Shown piece by piece: positions 16,645-26,486 of a stretch of 36,728 nucleotides of DNA. Under the pieces are notes generated by a model that did no database searches, was not told the origin of the DNA, and saw only the letters and a list, made by a program, of their open reading frames with translations. A program made the translations under genes and the position numbers. Source of the DNA: Actinomycetota bacterium (GTDB taxonomy: Bacteria; Actinomycetota; Thermoleophilia; Gaiellales; Gaiellaceae); contig VAXK01000205.1 in NCBI GenBank assembly GCA_005885565.1, positions 1 to 36,728 of the forward strand. Direction: 5' to 3'. Every line of letters begins with the position of its first letter. Within the stretch, counting starts at the first letter, position 1.

Positions 16645-17489
16645 GCGAGCGGGAGCCGCGGGAGATCCTCGCCGTCGCGAACGAGACGGTCGCGGGGCGG
16701 AGCCTGCTCGAGGCGGTCCGGCGCGAGGCCGCCCGTGGACCGATCCGCGTCACCGTGCTCTGTCCGATCAACCACCCGCGCGAGGGCTACGTCGTCTACG
16801 AGGACACGCGCCGCGCCGCGGCCGGTCGGCGCCTCGACAAGACGCTCGGGATGCTGCGCGAGGCCGGGATCCCGGCGCACGGGCTCGTCGTCGACGCCGA
16901 CCCGGTGAGCGCCGTCCGCGACGCGATCGCCCAGCTCGAGCCGGACGCGATCGTCGTCTCGACCCATCCGGAGTCGAAGTCCGGCTGGCTGCGCCGCGAC
17001 GTTGTGGAGCGGATCCGCGGAGCCGCGGGGTCGATCCCGGTCGAGCACGTCGTCGCGGACATGGAGCGCGAGGAGGGGAGCGAGGCGAACGTCCTCGTCG
17101 TCGCGAACGAGACGGTCATCGGCGAGGCGCTCCTCGAGCGCGTCCGCGAGCGCGCCCGTCGCTCACCCGCGAGCTTCCTCATCGTCTCGCCGCAGAGCGA
17201 CCTCGCGCTGGCGTCGCACCCGGAGGCGGAGCGGCGCCTGCGGAACGCGCTCGCGACGCTGCGGAGCGACGGCATCGAGGCACACGGCCAGATCGCGCAT
17301 CCGGACCCGTACACGGCCGCGATGCAGGCGATCTCGGACGAGCGGATCGACCAGATCATCGTCTCGACGTTCCCGGGCGAGCGGTCGGGCTGGCTCAAGC
17401 GCGACGTCGTCGGCCGGCTGCGGAAGGCGACGCGCATCCCGGTCGAGCACGTGGTCGTCGAGCCGGCCGCCGTCGGAGCGGCGCCCTAG
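16641..17489 (+). CDS. Tandem double Usp-like domain protein (divergent)
   Basis: Two internal repeats: ILAVANETVAGRSLLEAVRREA...STHPESKSGWLRRDVV and VLVVANETVIGEALLERVRERA...STFPGERSGWLKRDVV. Confidence 0.75.
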   Translation: MSEREPREILAVANETVAGRSLLEAVRREAARGPIRVTVLCPINHPREGYVVYEDTRRAAAGRRLDKTLGMLREAGIPAHGLVVDADPVSAVRDAIAQLEPDAIVVSTHPESKSGWLRRDVVERIRGAAGSIPVEHVVADMEREEGSEANVLVVANETVIGEALLERVRERARRSPASFLIVSPQSDLALASHPEAERRLRNALATLRSDGIEAHGQIAHPDPYTAAMQAISDERIDQIIVSTFPGERSGWLKRDVVGRLRKATRIPVEHVVVEPAAVGAAP

Positions 17490-17491
17490 CC

Positions 17492-18082
17492 GTGGCCGTC
17501 CACGTCGAAGCCCACGGACCGCCGCTCGCGCACCGAAGCTCGCGCGTCGACGCCTCGATCCTCGGCATCTTCCTCTTCATCGCGTCCGAGGTGATGCTCT
17601 TCGGCGCGTTCTTCACGGCGTACTTCTTCGTGCGCGTCGCGGCCGGGACGCCGTGGCCGACCCCGCCCTTCCACCTGCCGGTCTTCGTCGCCGGGGTGAA
17701 CACGATGATCCTCGTCACCTCGAGCTTCACGATGCACTGGGCGCTCCAGTCGATCAAGCGCGACAACCACGCTGGCCTCCAGGCGGGCCTGCTGCTCACG
17801 TTCCTGATGGGCCTGACGTTCCTGCTGACCCAGATCCTCGAGTACTCCCGGATCGGCTTCGCGCCCAAGGACGGCGCCTTCGCGACGGTCTTCTACTGCC
17901 TCACCGGCCTGCACGGGGCGCACGTCGCGGTCGGGCTCATGCTCCTCGGAGCCGCCACGATCCGGGCCTTCCGCGGCCACTACTCGTCCGAGGCGCACCA
18001 CGGCGTCGAGATCCCCGGGATCTACTGGCACTTCGTGGACGTAATGTGGATCGTCGTGTACTCGACCGTGTACATCCTCTAG
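17492..18082 (+). CDS. ctaE: Cytochrome c oxidase subunit III
   Basis: In-frame GTG 17492; LGIFLFIASEVMLFGAFFTAYFFVR, GLHGAHVAVGLMLL, IYWHFVDVMWIVVYSTVYIL. Confidence 0.95.
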   Translation: MAVHVEAHGPPLAHRSSRVDASILGIFLFIASEVMLFGAFFTAYFFVRVAAGTPWPTPPFHLPVFVAGVNTMILVTSSFTMHWALQSIKRDNHAGLQAGLLLTFLMGLTFLLTQILEYSRIGFAPKDGAFATVFYCLTGLHGAHVAVGLMLLGAATIRAFRGHYSSEAHHGVEIPGIYWHFVDVMWIVVYSTVYIL

Positions 18083-18735
18083 TGATCAATCCGCTGCGTA
18101 GCGAGGCGGAGGCGTTCAGATTCGTGCTCGCGACGCTGGCGTACTTCGCGGCGATCGTGCTGGCGGCGGTGCTGGGCGGGCGGTGGGTCGGGCTCGCGGT
18201 CTTCATCGTCCTCAGCGCGCTCGTGATCGGGTGGTGGGTGCGCGCCCGGCGCGCCGAGCAGCCGGTGCCGACGCGGCCGACGCGGCAGTCCGCCGCCGGC
18301 GAGCGGCGGATCCTCGTGATCGCGAACGAGACCGTCGGCGGCGAGATGCTGCGCGACTGCATCAGGGAGAAGACCGAGGGCTACCGCGGCGAGGTGCTCG
18401 TCGTCACGCCGGCGCTGAACTCTCCGCTCAAGCACTGGGCGTCGGACGAGGACGAGGCGCGCGCGGCGGCGCAGAAGCGGCTGGACGCGAGCCTGGCCCG
18501 GCTGCGGGAGGCGGGAATCCAGGCGCGCGGCGAGGTCGGCGACGGCGAGCCGCTCCAGGCGATCGAGGACGCGCTGCGCACCTTCGGAGCGGACGAGATC
18601 ATCATCTCGACGCATCCGGAGGGCCGCTCGCATTGGCTCGAGCGCGGCGTAGTGACGCACGCGCGAGAGCGCTTCGCAGTCCCGATCACGCACGTCGTGG
18701 TCGACCTCGAGGCGGAGCGCGAGGAGGTTCGCTAG
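18082..18735 (+). CDS. Membrane-anchored single Usp-like domain protein (third copy)
   Basis: GTG 18082 overlaps the ctaE stop; two N-terminal TM segments then ILVIANETVGGEMLRDCIREK...IISTHPEGRSHWLERGVV, same family as 16641-17489. Confidence 0.75.
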   Translation: MINPLRSEAEAFRFVLATLAYFAAIVLAAVLGGRWVGLAVFIVLSALVIGWWVRARRAEQPVPTRPTRQSAAGERRILVIANETVGGEMLRDCIREKTEGYRGEVLVVTPALNSPLKHWASDEDEARAAAQKRLDASLARLREAGIQARGEVGDGEPLQAIEDALRTFGADEIIISTHPEGRSHWLERGVVTHARERFAVPITHVVVDLEAEREEVR

Positions 18736-18737
18736 CG

Positions 18738-19394
18738 CTACTTCTTGCCGGCGTGGGCGGCGACGTACTTCGCCACCGCCGTGATCTGGGCGTCCGTGAG
18801 CTTGCCCTTGAAGGCCGGCATGATCGCACCGCCGTTGATGACCTGGCGCTTCACCCGCGCGAACGCGGGCTTGAGCTGGTCGAGGTTCGGGCCGACGGTG
18901 CCGTGCGTCCCCGCGGCCGCGAGCGTGTGACAGCTCGCGCAGCTCGACGTGAAGATCGTCTTCCCGTTCGTGCTCTGCGTCGTGCCACCGCTCGCCGCCG
19001 CGGCGAGCGAGGACTGCGTCCCGGCGACCGAAGCGACGTATGCGGCCACGTCGTCGACCTCGCTTCCCTTGACGAGGTTCGCCGGCATGTTCACGCCCTC
19101 GTCGCGCTGAGCCGGGTACTTGACCTGGTCGGCCACGACCTGCTTGATGGTGCTCTCCTCGAAGTGCGTGCTTCGCCCGGATCCGCGCATGGCCGCGAAG
19201 GCCTCGTCCAGGTTCGGCCCGACCTTGCCGCTCGCACCGGCCGCCCCGAGGGTGTGACAGCTTGCGCACTTGGCCGTGAAGAGCGCCTTGCCGCTCTGCG
19301 CGCTTCCGCCTTTGGCGACGCCGCCGGTGCCGCAAGCGGTCCCTCCAAGGGCGATCGAGGCGAGGAGGGCGGCGAGCGCGAGCCGCACCGGCAC
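18738..19394 (-). CDS. Diheme c-type cytochrome (possible lipoprotein)
   Basis: 218 aa; two CASCHTL motifs, N-terminal signal LAALLASIALGGTACG. Confidence 0.88.
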   Translation of the reverse strand: MPVRLALAALLASIALGGTACGTGGVAKGGSAQSGKALFTAKCASCHTLGAAGASGKVGPNLDEAFAAMRGSGRSTHFEESTIKQVVADQVKYPAQRDEGVNMPANLVKGSEVDDVAAYVASVAGTQSSLAAAASGGTTQSTNGKTIFTSSCASCHTLAAAGTHGTVGPNLDQLKPAFARVKRQVINGGAIMPAFKGKLTDAQITAVAKYVAAHAGKK

Positions 19395-19759
19395 TAAGCA
19401 GGCGGGCGGCTCGACGACTGGATCTGCTCGAGGGCCTCGCTCCGCGACGGGTAGATCGTGAACACCCGGTCGAGGCCGGTGATCTCGAAGATCTTCGTGA
19501 TGTTGCGATCGCTGCAGACGAGCGAGAGCTGGCCGTCGTTCGTGCGCAGGCGCTTGACGCCGCCGACGAGCACGCCCAGGGTGGTCGAGTCGATGAAGGT
19601 CGTGTCCGAGAAGTCGACGACGACGTGGCGCGCGCCCTGGCTGATCACCTCGAGCAGCTGCTGCTTGAACTCGGGCGCCGTGTAGAGATCGACCTCGCCC
19701 GCCAGCGAGATGACGTAGCTCGAGTCGCCGAGCTCCTCGGTCTTGATGTCGAAGTTCAT
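19394..19759 (-). CDS. STAS-domain anti-sigma factor antagonist
   Basis: 121 aa; VISLAGEVDLYTAPEFKQQL, VVVDFSDTTFIDSTTLGVLVGGVKRLR. Confidence 0.92.
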   Translation of the reverse strand: MNFDIKTEELGDSSYVISLAGEVDLYTAPEFKQQLLEVISQGARHVVVDFSDTTFIDSTTLGVLVGGVKRLRTNDGQLSLVCSDRNITKIFEITGLDRVFTIYPSRSEALEQIQSSSRPPA

Positions 19760-19792
19760 CGCTCCCCCGGTCGCGGTTCCAAGGGCGCGAGT

Positions 19793-20644
19793 CTAACGAG
19801 TCGGCTTCGAGCTCGACTCGAGGAGCTTGACGTGCTGCTTCACCTGCGCCGCGCTCGGATCGTCCGGAGCGAGCCTCAGGAAGCGCTTGTAGGCGGCGAT
19901 CGCCGTCTTGGTGTCGTTGGCGGACTCGGCCGTCGACGCGAGCTGTAGCTGGACGGTCGGGTCGTTCGGCGTCTTCGCAGCCACGCGCTTGTAGGCGCCG
20001 ACGGCGGCCGAGTAGGCCGTCTGCATCTTCCCGTACGCGTTCGTGAAGGCCGTGCGGGCCGGCGTCGTCGAGGCGTCCGTGATCGGGTTCTGCCCGAGCG
20101 CCGCCCCGAGCTTGCCGGTCGTCGGGTACGGCGTGAAGAGCGACGAGTTCGAGAATGCCGCCTGCGCGGCGATCGCCTGCTGCCGCGCCGCATCGGCCTG
20201 CGAGAGGTATGTCCCGGCGAGCTCCGTCAGGGCGGTCGTGTCCTTCGGCCGAAGCGTCGCGTACGTGTTGAGCGCGGCGATCGCCTTGGTGGTGTCGCCC
20301 TTCGCCTCGTACGCGCGGGCGAGGTCGCGGTAGGCGGCCGCGTCGCGCGGGTTCTTCTTGATCCGGTTCTGCGCGCCGCTCACCGACGTGGACGAGGAGC
20401 CGCCGCCGAAGATGTGGAAGTTCCCCCGCAACAGGTCGCCGATCCCGGAGGAGCCGGAGCCGACGCCGAGGAAGACGAAGCTCAGCGCGAAGACGAGCGC
20501 GAGGAAGATGAAGATCGGCTTCGTCGAGCGACGAAGCCGCATGAAGAACATCGTCTGCTCGGCGACGGGAGGCTTGCGCGCCGCGCGCGGGCGGGGCTGG
20601 GCCTTCGCCTGGCGAGGTCGCTGCTTTGCGGCTCCACGGGCCAT
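19793..20644 (-). CDS. Membrane-anchored TPR protein
   Basis: 283 aa; TM IFIFLALVFALSFVFLGVG, repeats AAAYRDLARAYEAKGDTTKAIAALNTYATLRPKD. Confidence 0.8.
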   Translation of the reverse strand: MARGAAKQRPRQAKAQPRPRAARKPPVAEQTMFFMRLRRSTKPIFIFLALVFALSFVFLGVGSGSSGIGDLLRGNFHIFGGGSSSTSVSGAQNRIKKNPRDAAAYRDLARAYEAKGDTTKAIAALNTYATLRPKDTTALTELAGTYLSQADAARQQAIAAQAAFSNSSLFTPYPTTGKLGAALGQNPITDASTTPARTAFTNAYGKMQTAYSAAVGAYKRVAAKTPNDPTVQLQLASTAESANDTKTAIAAYKRFLRLAPDDPSAAQVKQHVKLLESSSKPTR

Positions 20645-20651
20645 GCGCGCC

Positions 20652-21707
20652 CTAGGGTACCGCCCACTCGTGGGCGTCGCCCACCGCTCGGAGCGCGGCC
20701 TTGAGCTCCTCGTCGGCGAGGGCGCCGGCGACGCCCGCGTCGAAGGCCGCGCGCGGGTCGAGGCCGAGGCGCTGCGCCGCCTCGTAGTCGCGGGTCAGGT
20801 CGGTGTCGAACATGGCCGGGTCGTCGGTCGAGATGGAGCAGAGGACGCCCGCCTCGACGAGCCGCGGGAGCGGATGCTCGTCCAGCGATGCCACCGCGCC
20901 GGTGCGGAGGTTCGAGATCGGGCACACGTCGAGGACGATCTCCCGGGCCGCGAGCTCGCGCACGAGGGCCGGATCCTCGACCGCGCGGATGCCGTGGCGC
21001 ACCCGGTCGGCCCCGAGCGCGTCGAGCGCGCCCCACACCGACGCCGGGCCCACCACCTCGCCCGCGTGCGGGACGGATGCGAGCCCCTCGGCGCGCGCCT
21101 CGCGGAAGACGTCGGCGTACGGCTCGGGCGGGAACTGCGCCTCGAGCCCGCCGAGCCCGACCCCGGCCAGGCCGTACTCGACCGCGTAGCGGACGGTCTG
21201 ACGGGCCTCCTCGAGCGTGAACCCACGCGGGATGTCGGGGGTGAGCGCGACCTCGACGCCGTGCAGCTCCTTCGCCTCCTGGGCGCCGTCGCGGAAGCCC
21301 GAGTACACCTCGTCCCACGACACCCCGCGCCGCACCCGCTCGGCCGGCGAGAAGATGCCCTCGACGTAGAGGGCGCCGTGGGAGGCGGCCTCGGTGGCGT
21401 AGTCGACGACGACCTGTCGGAAGTCGGCCTCCCTCTGGAGCGCGTTCGTCGTCAGGATCCAGACGTCGATGAAGTGCACGAAGTCGCGGAACTCGTACAG
21501 TGCCGCGAGCCCCTCGACGGTGTTCGCCGGAAGCGCGTAGTCGTTCCGGCGCGCGATCTGGAGCAGCGTCGCCGGCCGCACCGTCCCTTCCAGGTGGACG
21601 TGTAGCTCCACTTTCGGAAAGGCACCGCTTGCGGTGGCGGCATCAGGAGGCGCAGGCTGTGCCTGCGCCTCCGTCTGCAATGACCGGTCGACCCGCGTCT
21701 GTTTCAT
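20652..21707 (-). CDS. Adenosine deaminase family protein
   Basis: 351 aa; PKVELHVHLEGTVRPATLLQIA, SVPHAGEVVGPASVWGAL, RVRHGIRAVEDPALVREL, VCPISNLRTG, CSISTDDPAMF. Confidence 0.93.
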   Translation of the reverse strand: MKQTRVDRSLQTEAQAQPAPPDAATASGAFPKVELHVHLEGTVRPATLLQIARRNDYALPANTVEGLAALYEFRDFVHFIDVWILTTNALQREADFRQVVVDYATEAASHGALYVEGIFSPAERVRRGVSWDEVYSGFRDGAQEAKELHGVEVALTPDIPRGFTLEEARQTVRYAVEYGLAGVGLGGLEAQFPPEPYADVFREARAEGLASVPHAGEVVGPASVWGALDALGADRVRHGIRAVEDPALVRELAAREIVLDVCPISNLRTGAVASLDEHPLPRLVEAGVLCSISTDDPAMFDTDLTRDYEAAQRLGLDPRAAFDAGVAGALADEELKAALRAVGDAHEWAVP

Positions 21708-21723
21708 CAGCGGCGGAAAGGCT

Positions 21724-22494
21724 TCACAGAGGCTCGGCGGCCGCGGCCTCGGCTTCGCGAACCCCCCAGCGGCGCTCCACGAGCACCGCGAGCCAGATCG
21801 AGCCCTCGTAGAGGATCACGAGCGGGATACCCTCGAAGGTGGTCGTGACCGGGTCGACTCCCGGCAGGAGCACCGCGATCACCGCGACGATGAAGTAGCC
21901 GAGCCGTCGGTTGTGGCGCAGCGCGTGCGTCGAGAGGATGCCGATGCGGACGAGGCCGAGGACGAAGATCGGCAGCTCGAAGACGATGCCGACCGCGGCG
22001 AGCACGGCGAGCGCGAACGAGAAGTAGTCGCGCGCGCGGATCTGGATGTGGTACAGCCGGTCGTCGTAGTGGGTGAGGAAGTGGAGCGCCTGCGGCAGCA
22101 CGAGCCAGTAGCCGAAGGCGACGCCCGCAGCGAGGAGCACGCTCGCAAAGGCGACGAGGAGCGCGACGATCCGCTGCGAGCTCTCCTCGAAGGCCGGGGC
22201 GAGGAAGCTCCAGAGCTGCCACAGCAGGACGGGGAAGGCGAGCGCGATGCCCGCCATCAGGCTGATCTTGAAGGAGGTGAGGAACGGCTCGGCGACGCCG
22301 AAGGTGATCAGGTGGCGCCGGTCGGGCGGGAGCGGGCGCTCGAGCCAGAGCACCAGATGGCGGTGGAAGACGAAGGTGATCGTCGTCGTGACGACGAGCG
22401 CGAGGAGCGAGATGATGATCCGGCTCCGGAGCTCGTCGAGGTGCTCGACGAGGGTCGCCTCTTCGCGGTGGCCGAGGCGCCGCGGAAGATTCAT
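21724..22494 (-). CDS. tatC: Sec-independent protein translocase TatC
   Basis: 256 aa; HLDELRSRIIISLLALVVTTTITFVFH, AFPVLLWQLWSFLAPAFEESSQR, FELPIFVLGLVRIGIL. Confidence 0.93.
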   Translation of the reverse strand: MNLPRRLGHREEATLVEHLDELRSRIIISLLALVVTTTITFVFHRHLVLWLERPLPPDRRHLITFGVAEPFLTSFKISLMAGIALAFPVLLWQLWSFLAPAFEESSQRIVALLVAFASVLLAAGVAFGYWLVLPQALHFLTHYDDRLYHIQIRARDYFSFALAVLAAVGIVFELPIFVLGLVRIGILSTHALRHNRRLGYFIVAVIAVLLPGVDPVTTTFEGIPLVILYEGSIWLAVLVERRWGVREAEAAAAEPL

Positions 22495-22506
22495 TGCGCG
22501 TCTTTT

Positions 22507-22746
22507 CTAGACGGGATCGTGCTCGCGGGGCGCGGCGGGCGCTGTCGTGTCCTGCGTTCCGACGGGGGGCTCGACGGCGGTGGACTCGAGCTGCCGCGGC
22601 TCGTCGTCCTTGCCCGTGACCGAGTCCTTGAACTCCCGCATGCCCTTCCCGAGCGAGCGTCCGATCTCCGGGAGCCGCTTCGCGCCGAAGAGCACGAGCG
22701 CCAGCAAGAGGAGGAGGACGATCTCGCCGGTTCCGATGTTCGGCAT
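22507..22746 (-). CDS. tatA: Twin-arginine translocase subunit TatA
   Basis: 79 aa from ATG 22746: MPNIGTGEIVLLLLLALVLFGAKRLPEIGRSLGKGMREFKDSVTG. Confidence 0.92.
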   Translation of the reverse strand: MPNIGTGEIVLLLLLALVLFGAKRLPEIGRSLGKGMREFKDSVTGKDDEPRQLESTAVEPPVGTQDTTAPAAPREHDPV

Positions 22747-22800
22747 CGACCCGAGGATAGCGCGTTTGGCTCGGCGCGCCGAGGGAGACGCAAGGGGACG

Positions 22801-23853
22801 ATGCGGAAGAAACCGCTGCATGACCAGGTCGTCGTCGTCACGGGCGCTTCGAGCGGCCTGGGGCGTGCGATTGCGCGCCTCGCCGGGGAGCGCGGGGCGA
22901 AGGTCGTCGTCACCGCGCGGAACGCCGAGGCGCTCGACAACGCCGTCTCGGAGATCGAGGCGTCGGGCTCGGAGGCGCTCGCCGTCCCGGCCGACCAGAC
23001 GCTCCAGGACGAGGTCGCGAAGGTGGTCGAGCAGGCGATCGACCGCTTCGGTCGCATCGACACGTACTGCGCGAACGCGATCGTCACCGTCTACGCGGAA
23101 GCGGAACGGCTCGAGCCGGAGGAGCTCCGCCGCGTCCTCGATGTGAACTTCCTCGGAATGGTCTACGGCTTCTGGGCCGCGCTCCCGCACCTGAAGGAGA
23201 GCAGGGGCACGTTCCTGCATGTGAGCTCGGCGCTCGCGTACCGCGGCATCCCGCTCCAGGCGGCGTACTGCTCCTCGAAGGCCGCCGGGCGGACGTTCCT
23301 CGAGTCGGCGCGCGTCGAGCTCGAGAAAGAGGGCGCCGGCGTGGCCGTCTCGCTCGTCCTGCCGGGAGCGATCAACACGCCGCAGTTCGACCGCGACCGG
23401 CAGAAGATCGGCTACCAGCCCCAGCCGGTCCCGCCCATCTACCAGCCCGAGCCGTTCGCGGAAGCCGTCCTGCACTGCATGGAGCACCCGATCCGCGAGC
23501 TTCCGATCGGCTGGGGCGCGCAGAAGCTCCTCTGGGGTCAGAAGCTGTCGCCGCGCGCCGGCGACCTGATGCTGCTTCGGATGGGCTGGAAGGGCCAGCA
23601 CACCGGCGAGCCGAAGCCGGTCGACTCGCCCGACAACCTCTTCGAGACGCTGCCCGGCGATCCGGGCGCGCACGGGCGCTTCGACGACCGCTCTCGGCGC
23701 TCCACGGCGTGGACGGGGCTGCGGCTGGCGCTGGCCTCGAGGAAGACGGCGTTGGCGCTCGCCGGCCTGGCCGCGCCGGTCGCGGCGACCGCCTTCGCGA
23801 ACCGGAACGGAGGGCACAGAGGTGTCGGCCGGAGGCTCGCAGGGCTCCGCTAG
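22801..23853 (+). CDS. SDR-family oxidoreductase
   Basis: MRKKPLHDQVVVVTGASSGLGRAIARLAGERGAKVVVTAR; YCSSKAAGRTF active-site YxxxK. Confidence 0.9.
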   Translation: MRKKPLHDQVVVVTGASSGLGRAIARLAGERGAKVVVTARNAEALDNAVSEIEASGSEALAVPADQTLQDEVAKVVEQAIDRFGRIDTYCANAIVTVYAEAERLEPEELRRVLDVNFLGMVYGFWAALPHLKESRGTFLHVSSALAYRGIPLQAAYCSSKAAGRTFLESARVELEKEGAGVAVSLVLPGAINTPQFDRDRQKIGYQPQPVPPIYQPEPFAEAVLHCMEHPIRELPIGWGAQKLLWGQKLSPRAGDLMLLRMGWKGQHTGEPKPVDSPDNLFETLPGDPGAHGRFDDRSRRSTAWTGLRLALASRKTALALAGLAAPVAATAFANRNGGHRGVGRRLAGLR

Positions 23854-23912
23854 ACTACGTCACGAGGGACGGCCCGGTCCCGCATCTTTCGAGGCTTTCC
23901 CTTGTTACAAAC

Positions 23913-24695
23913 ATGGCTTTGCTCGAACTCAAGAACCTGCACATCGCGCTCGAGGACGGCACCGAGATCGTCAAGGGCGTCGACCTGGCCGTGAACCCGA
24001 ACGAGGTACACGCGATCATGGGCCCGAACGGCTCGGGCAAGTCGACGCTCGCCTACGCGCTCATGGGCCACCCGGCCTACGAGATCACCGAGGGCGAGGT
24101 GGTCTTCGACGGCCGCAACCTCGTCGAGATGGGCGCGGACGAGCGCGCGCAGGCGGGCCTCTTCCTCGCCTTCCAGTACCCGCACGCGATCCCGGGAGTG
24201 ACGGTCACAAGCTTCTTGCGCTCCGCGATCAACGCGATCCGGAAGGCGCGCGCGGGCGGCATCGACGATCCGATTCCGATCCCCGAGTTCCGGAAGGAGC
24301 TCCTCGCGCAGATGGATCGGCTCAAGGTCTCGCGCGACCTCGCGTCGAGGTACCTGAACGACGGCTTCTCGGGTGGCGAGAAGAAGCGGATCGAGATCCT
24401 CCAGATGGCGATGCTGAAGCCGCGGATCGCAATTCTCGACGAGACCGACTCCGGTCTCGACATCGATGCTCTCCAGACCGTTGCGCGCGGGGTCAAGGAA
24501 GTGGTCGGTCCTGCGCTGGGCGCGCTCGTGATCACGCACTACCAGAGGATCCTCAACTACATCGAGCCCGATTTCGTGCACGTCTTCGTGGGTGGGCGTA
24601 TCGTGGAGGAGGGCGGGCCGGAGCTCGCACACAAGCTCGAGGCCGAAGGCTACGAGGCGTTCACGCCGGTGGCCGTCGGGGAAGGTGAGTCGTAG
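23913..24695 (+). CDS. sufC: Fe-S cluster assembly ATPase SufC
   Basis: ATG 23913 [81 protein letters not shown]. Confidence 0.97.
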   Translation: MALLELKNLHIALEDGTEIVKGVDLAVNPNEVHAIMGPNGSGKSTLAYALMGHPAYEITEGEVVFDGRNLVEMGADERAQAGLFLAFQYPHAIPGVTVTSFLRSAINAIRKARAGGIDDPIPIPEFRKELLAQMDRLKVSRDLASRYLNDGFSGGEKKRIEILQMAMLKPRIAILDETDSGLDIDALQTVARGVKEVVGPALGALVITHYQRILNYIEPDFVHVFVGGRIVEEGGPELAHKLEAEGYEAFTPVAVGEGES

Positions 24696-26119
24696 TGGCC
24701 GTCACGCCAGAGACCGAAGTCGTACGAGGCATCCGCAGCGAGTACAAGTACGGCTTCTCGAACCCGGACGAGGCCGAGGACTACTTCTTCAAGTCCGGCC
24801 GCGGCCTGAACCACGAGATCGTCGAGGCGATCTCTGCGCACAAGAACGAGCCGGACTGGATGCGCAAGTTCCGGCACAAGAGCCTCGACTACTTCCTCGC
24901 GCGACCCTTGCCGACCTGGGGCGGCAACGTCGCCGACATCGACTTCGAGAACATCTTCTACTACATCAGCCCGACCGAGAAGCAGGCGGAGAAGTGGGAG
25001 GACCTGCCGGCCGAGATCCTCGACACATGGAACAAGCTCGGGATCCCGGAGGCCGAGAAGAAGTACCTCGCCGGCGTCGGGGCCCAGTACGAATCCGAGG
25101 TCGTCTACCACAAGCTCCAGGAGGAGCTCACCAAGCAGGGCGTGCTCTTCCTCGACATGGACTCGGGCCTGCGCGAGCACGAGGAGCTCGTGAAGCAGTA
25201 CTTCGGGACGATCATCCCGCAGAACGACAACAAGTTCGCGGCGCTGAACTCCGCTGTCTGGTCGGGCGGCTCGTTCATCTACGTGCCGCCGGGCGTGTCC
25301 ATCGAGATGCCGCTCCAGGCCTACTTCCGGATCAACGCCGAGAACATGGGCCAGTTCGAGCGCACGCTGATCATCGTCGACGAGGACGCGTACGTGCACT
25401 ACGTCGAGGGCTGCACGGCTCCGGTCTACTCGTCCGACTCACTGCACTCGGCGGTGGTCGAGATCATCGTCAAGCCGCGGGGGCGCTGCCGCTACACGAC
25501 GATCCAGAACTGGTCGAACAACGTCTACAACCTCGTCACGAAGCGCGCCGTCGCCTACGAGGACGCGACGATGGAGTGGGTCGACGGCAACCTCGGCTCG
25601 AAGCTGACGATGAAGTACCCGGCGATCTGGCTGATGGGCGAGCGCGCGCACGGCGAGGTGCTGTCGATCGCGTTCGCCGGCGAGGGCCAGCACCAGGACG
25701 CGGGCGGCAAGGTGCACCACTACGCACCGCGCACGACGTCGGTCATCAGCTCGAAGTCGATCTCGAAGAACGGCGGGCGCGCCGGCTACCGGGGCCTGTT
25801 GGAGGTGGCGAAGGGCGCCGAGGGCGCGAAGTCGAAGGTCGTCTGCGACGCGCTCATCCTCGACGAGGAGTCCCGCTCGGACACGTATCCGTACATCCAG
25901 ATCGACGAGTCGAACGTCGACGTCGGCCACGAGGCGACCGTTTCCAAGATCGGCGAAGAGCAGCTCTTCTATCTCATGTCGCGCGGTCTGACCGAGTCGG
26001 AGGCCTCCGCGATGATCGTGTCCGGCTTCGTCGAGCCGATCACGAAGGAGCTCCCGCTCGAGTACGCCGTCGAGATGAACCGGCTCATCCAGCTCCAAAT
26101 GGAGGGCAGTGTCGGGTAG
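24695..26119 (+). CDS. sufB: Fe-S cluster assembly protein SufB
   Basis: 474 aa; [34 protein letters not shown]-type [44 protein letters not shown]. Confidence 0.97.
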   Translation: MAVTPETEVVRGIRSEYKYGFSNPDEAEDYFFKSGRGLNHEIVEAISAHKNEPDWMRKFRHKSLDYFLARPLPTWGGNVADIDFENIFYYISPTEKQAEKWEDLPAEILDTWNKLGIPEAEKKYLAGVGAQYESEVVYHKLQEELTKQGVLFLDMDSGLREHEELVKQYFGTIIPQNDNKFAALNSAVWSGGSFIYVPPGVSIEMPLQAYFRINAENMGQFERTLIIVDEDAYVHYVEGCTAPVYSSDSLHSAVVEIIVKPRGRCRYTTIQNWSNNVYNLVTKRAVAYEDATMEWVDGNLGSKLTMKYPAIWLMGERAHGEVLSIAFAGEGQHQDAGGKVHHYAPRTTSVISSKSISKNGGRAGYRGLLEVAKGAEGAKSKVVCDALILDEESRSDTYPYIQIDESNVDVGHEATVSKIGEEQLFYLMSRGLTESEASAMIVSGFVEPITKELPLEYAVEMNRLIQLQMEGSVG

Positions 26120-26486
26120 CGCGCTCGCGGTCGAGCGAGTCGACTTCATCACGATCCCGACACGCGACCCCGAGCGAGCGCGGGGCTTCTACCACGAGAC
26201 GCTCGGCCTGCCGCTCGACGTCGACAACCCGGACGAGGTGACGGCAGGGCAGGTGACCCTCGCGTTCTGGAATCCCGAGAGCGAGGGCATCGAGTTCCAG
26301 CCGAGCATCGGCGGCTTCGCACTCCGAGTCGGGGACGTCGAGGCGGCGAGGAAGGAGCTCGAGGCAAAGGGCATCGAGTTCGTCGGGGCCGACGACACGG
26401 GCGTCTGCCACATGGCCGTTTGCCTCGACCCCGACGGGAACGCGGTCATCCTGCACCGCAGGTACAAGCCGTATGAGCAGGCCTGA
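26109..26486 (+). CDS. VOC/glyoxalase-like protein encoded between sufB and sufD
   Basis: 125 aa; [47 protein letters not shown]; overlaps both neighbours. Confidence 0.85.
   Translation: MSGSALAVERVDFITIPTRDPERARGFYHETLGLPLDVDNPDEVTAGQVTLAFWNPESEGIEFQPSIGGFALRVGDVEAARKELEAKGIEFVGADDTGVCHMAVCLDPDGNAVILHRRYKPYEQA

Noticed and set aside
18738-19394. Diheme cytochrome c as a MauG-type maturase for the MauA-like protein
   Set aside because: It has two class I-type CASCH domains with a lipoprotein-like signal and lies beside the oxidase genes; it lacks MauG peroxidase-like features and is about 7 kb from the cluster.
23895-23912. TTGTTACAAAC before sufC and GTTGTAACAGG before the AAA+ gene as a shared regulatory box
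   Set aside because: The two sites are only loosely similar and placed differently relative to their genes; not enough evidence for a common motif.
24592-26241. 549-aa plus-strand ORF overlapping sufB
   Set aside because: Frame shadow of sufB (RPRRDRR-type composition); SufB is unambiguous in the adjacent frame.
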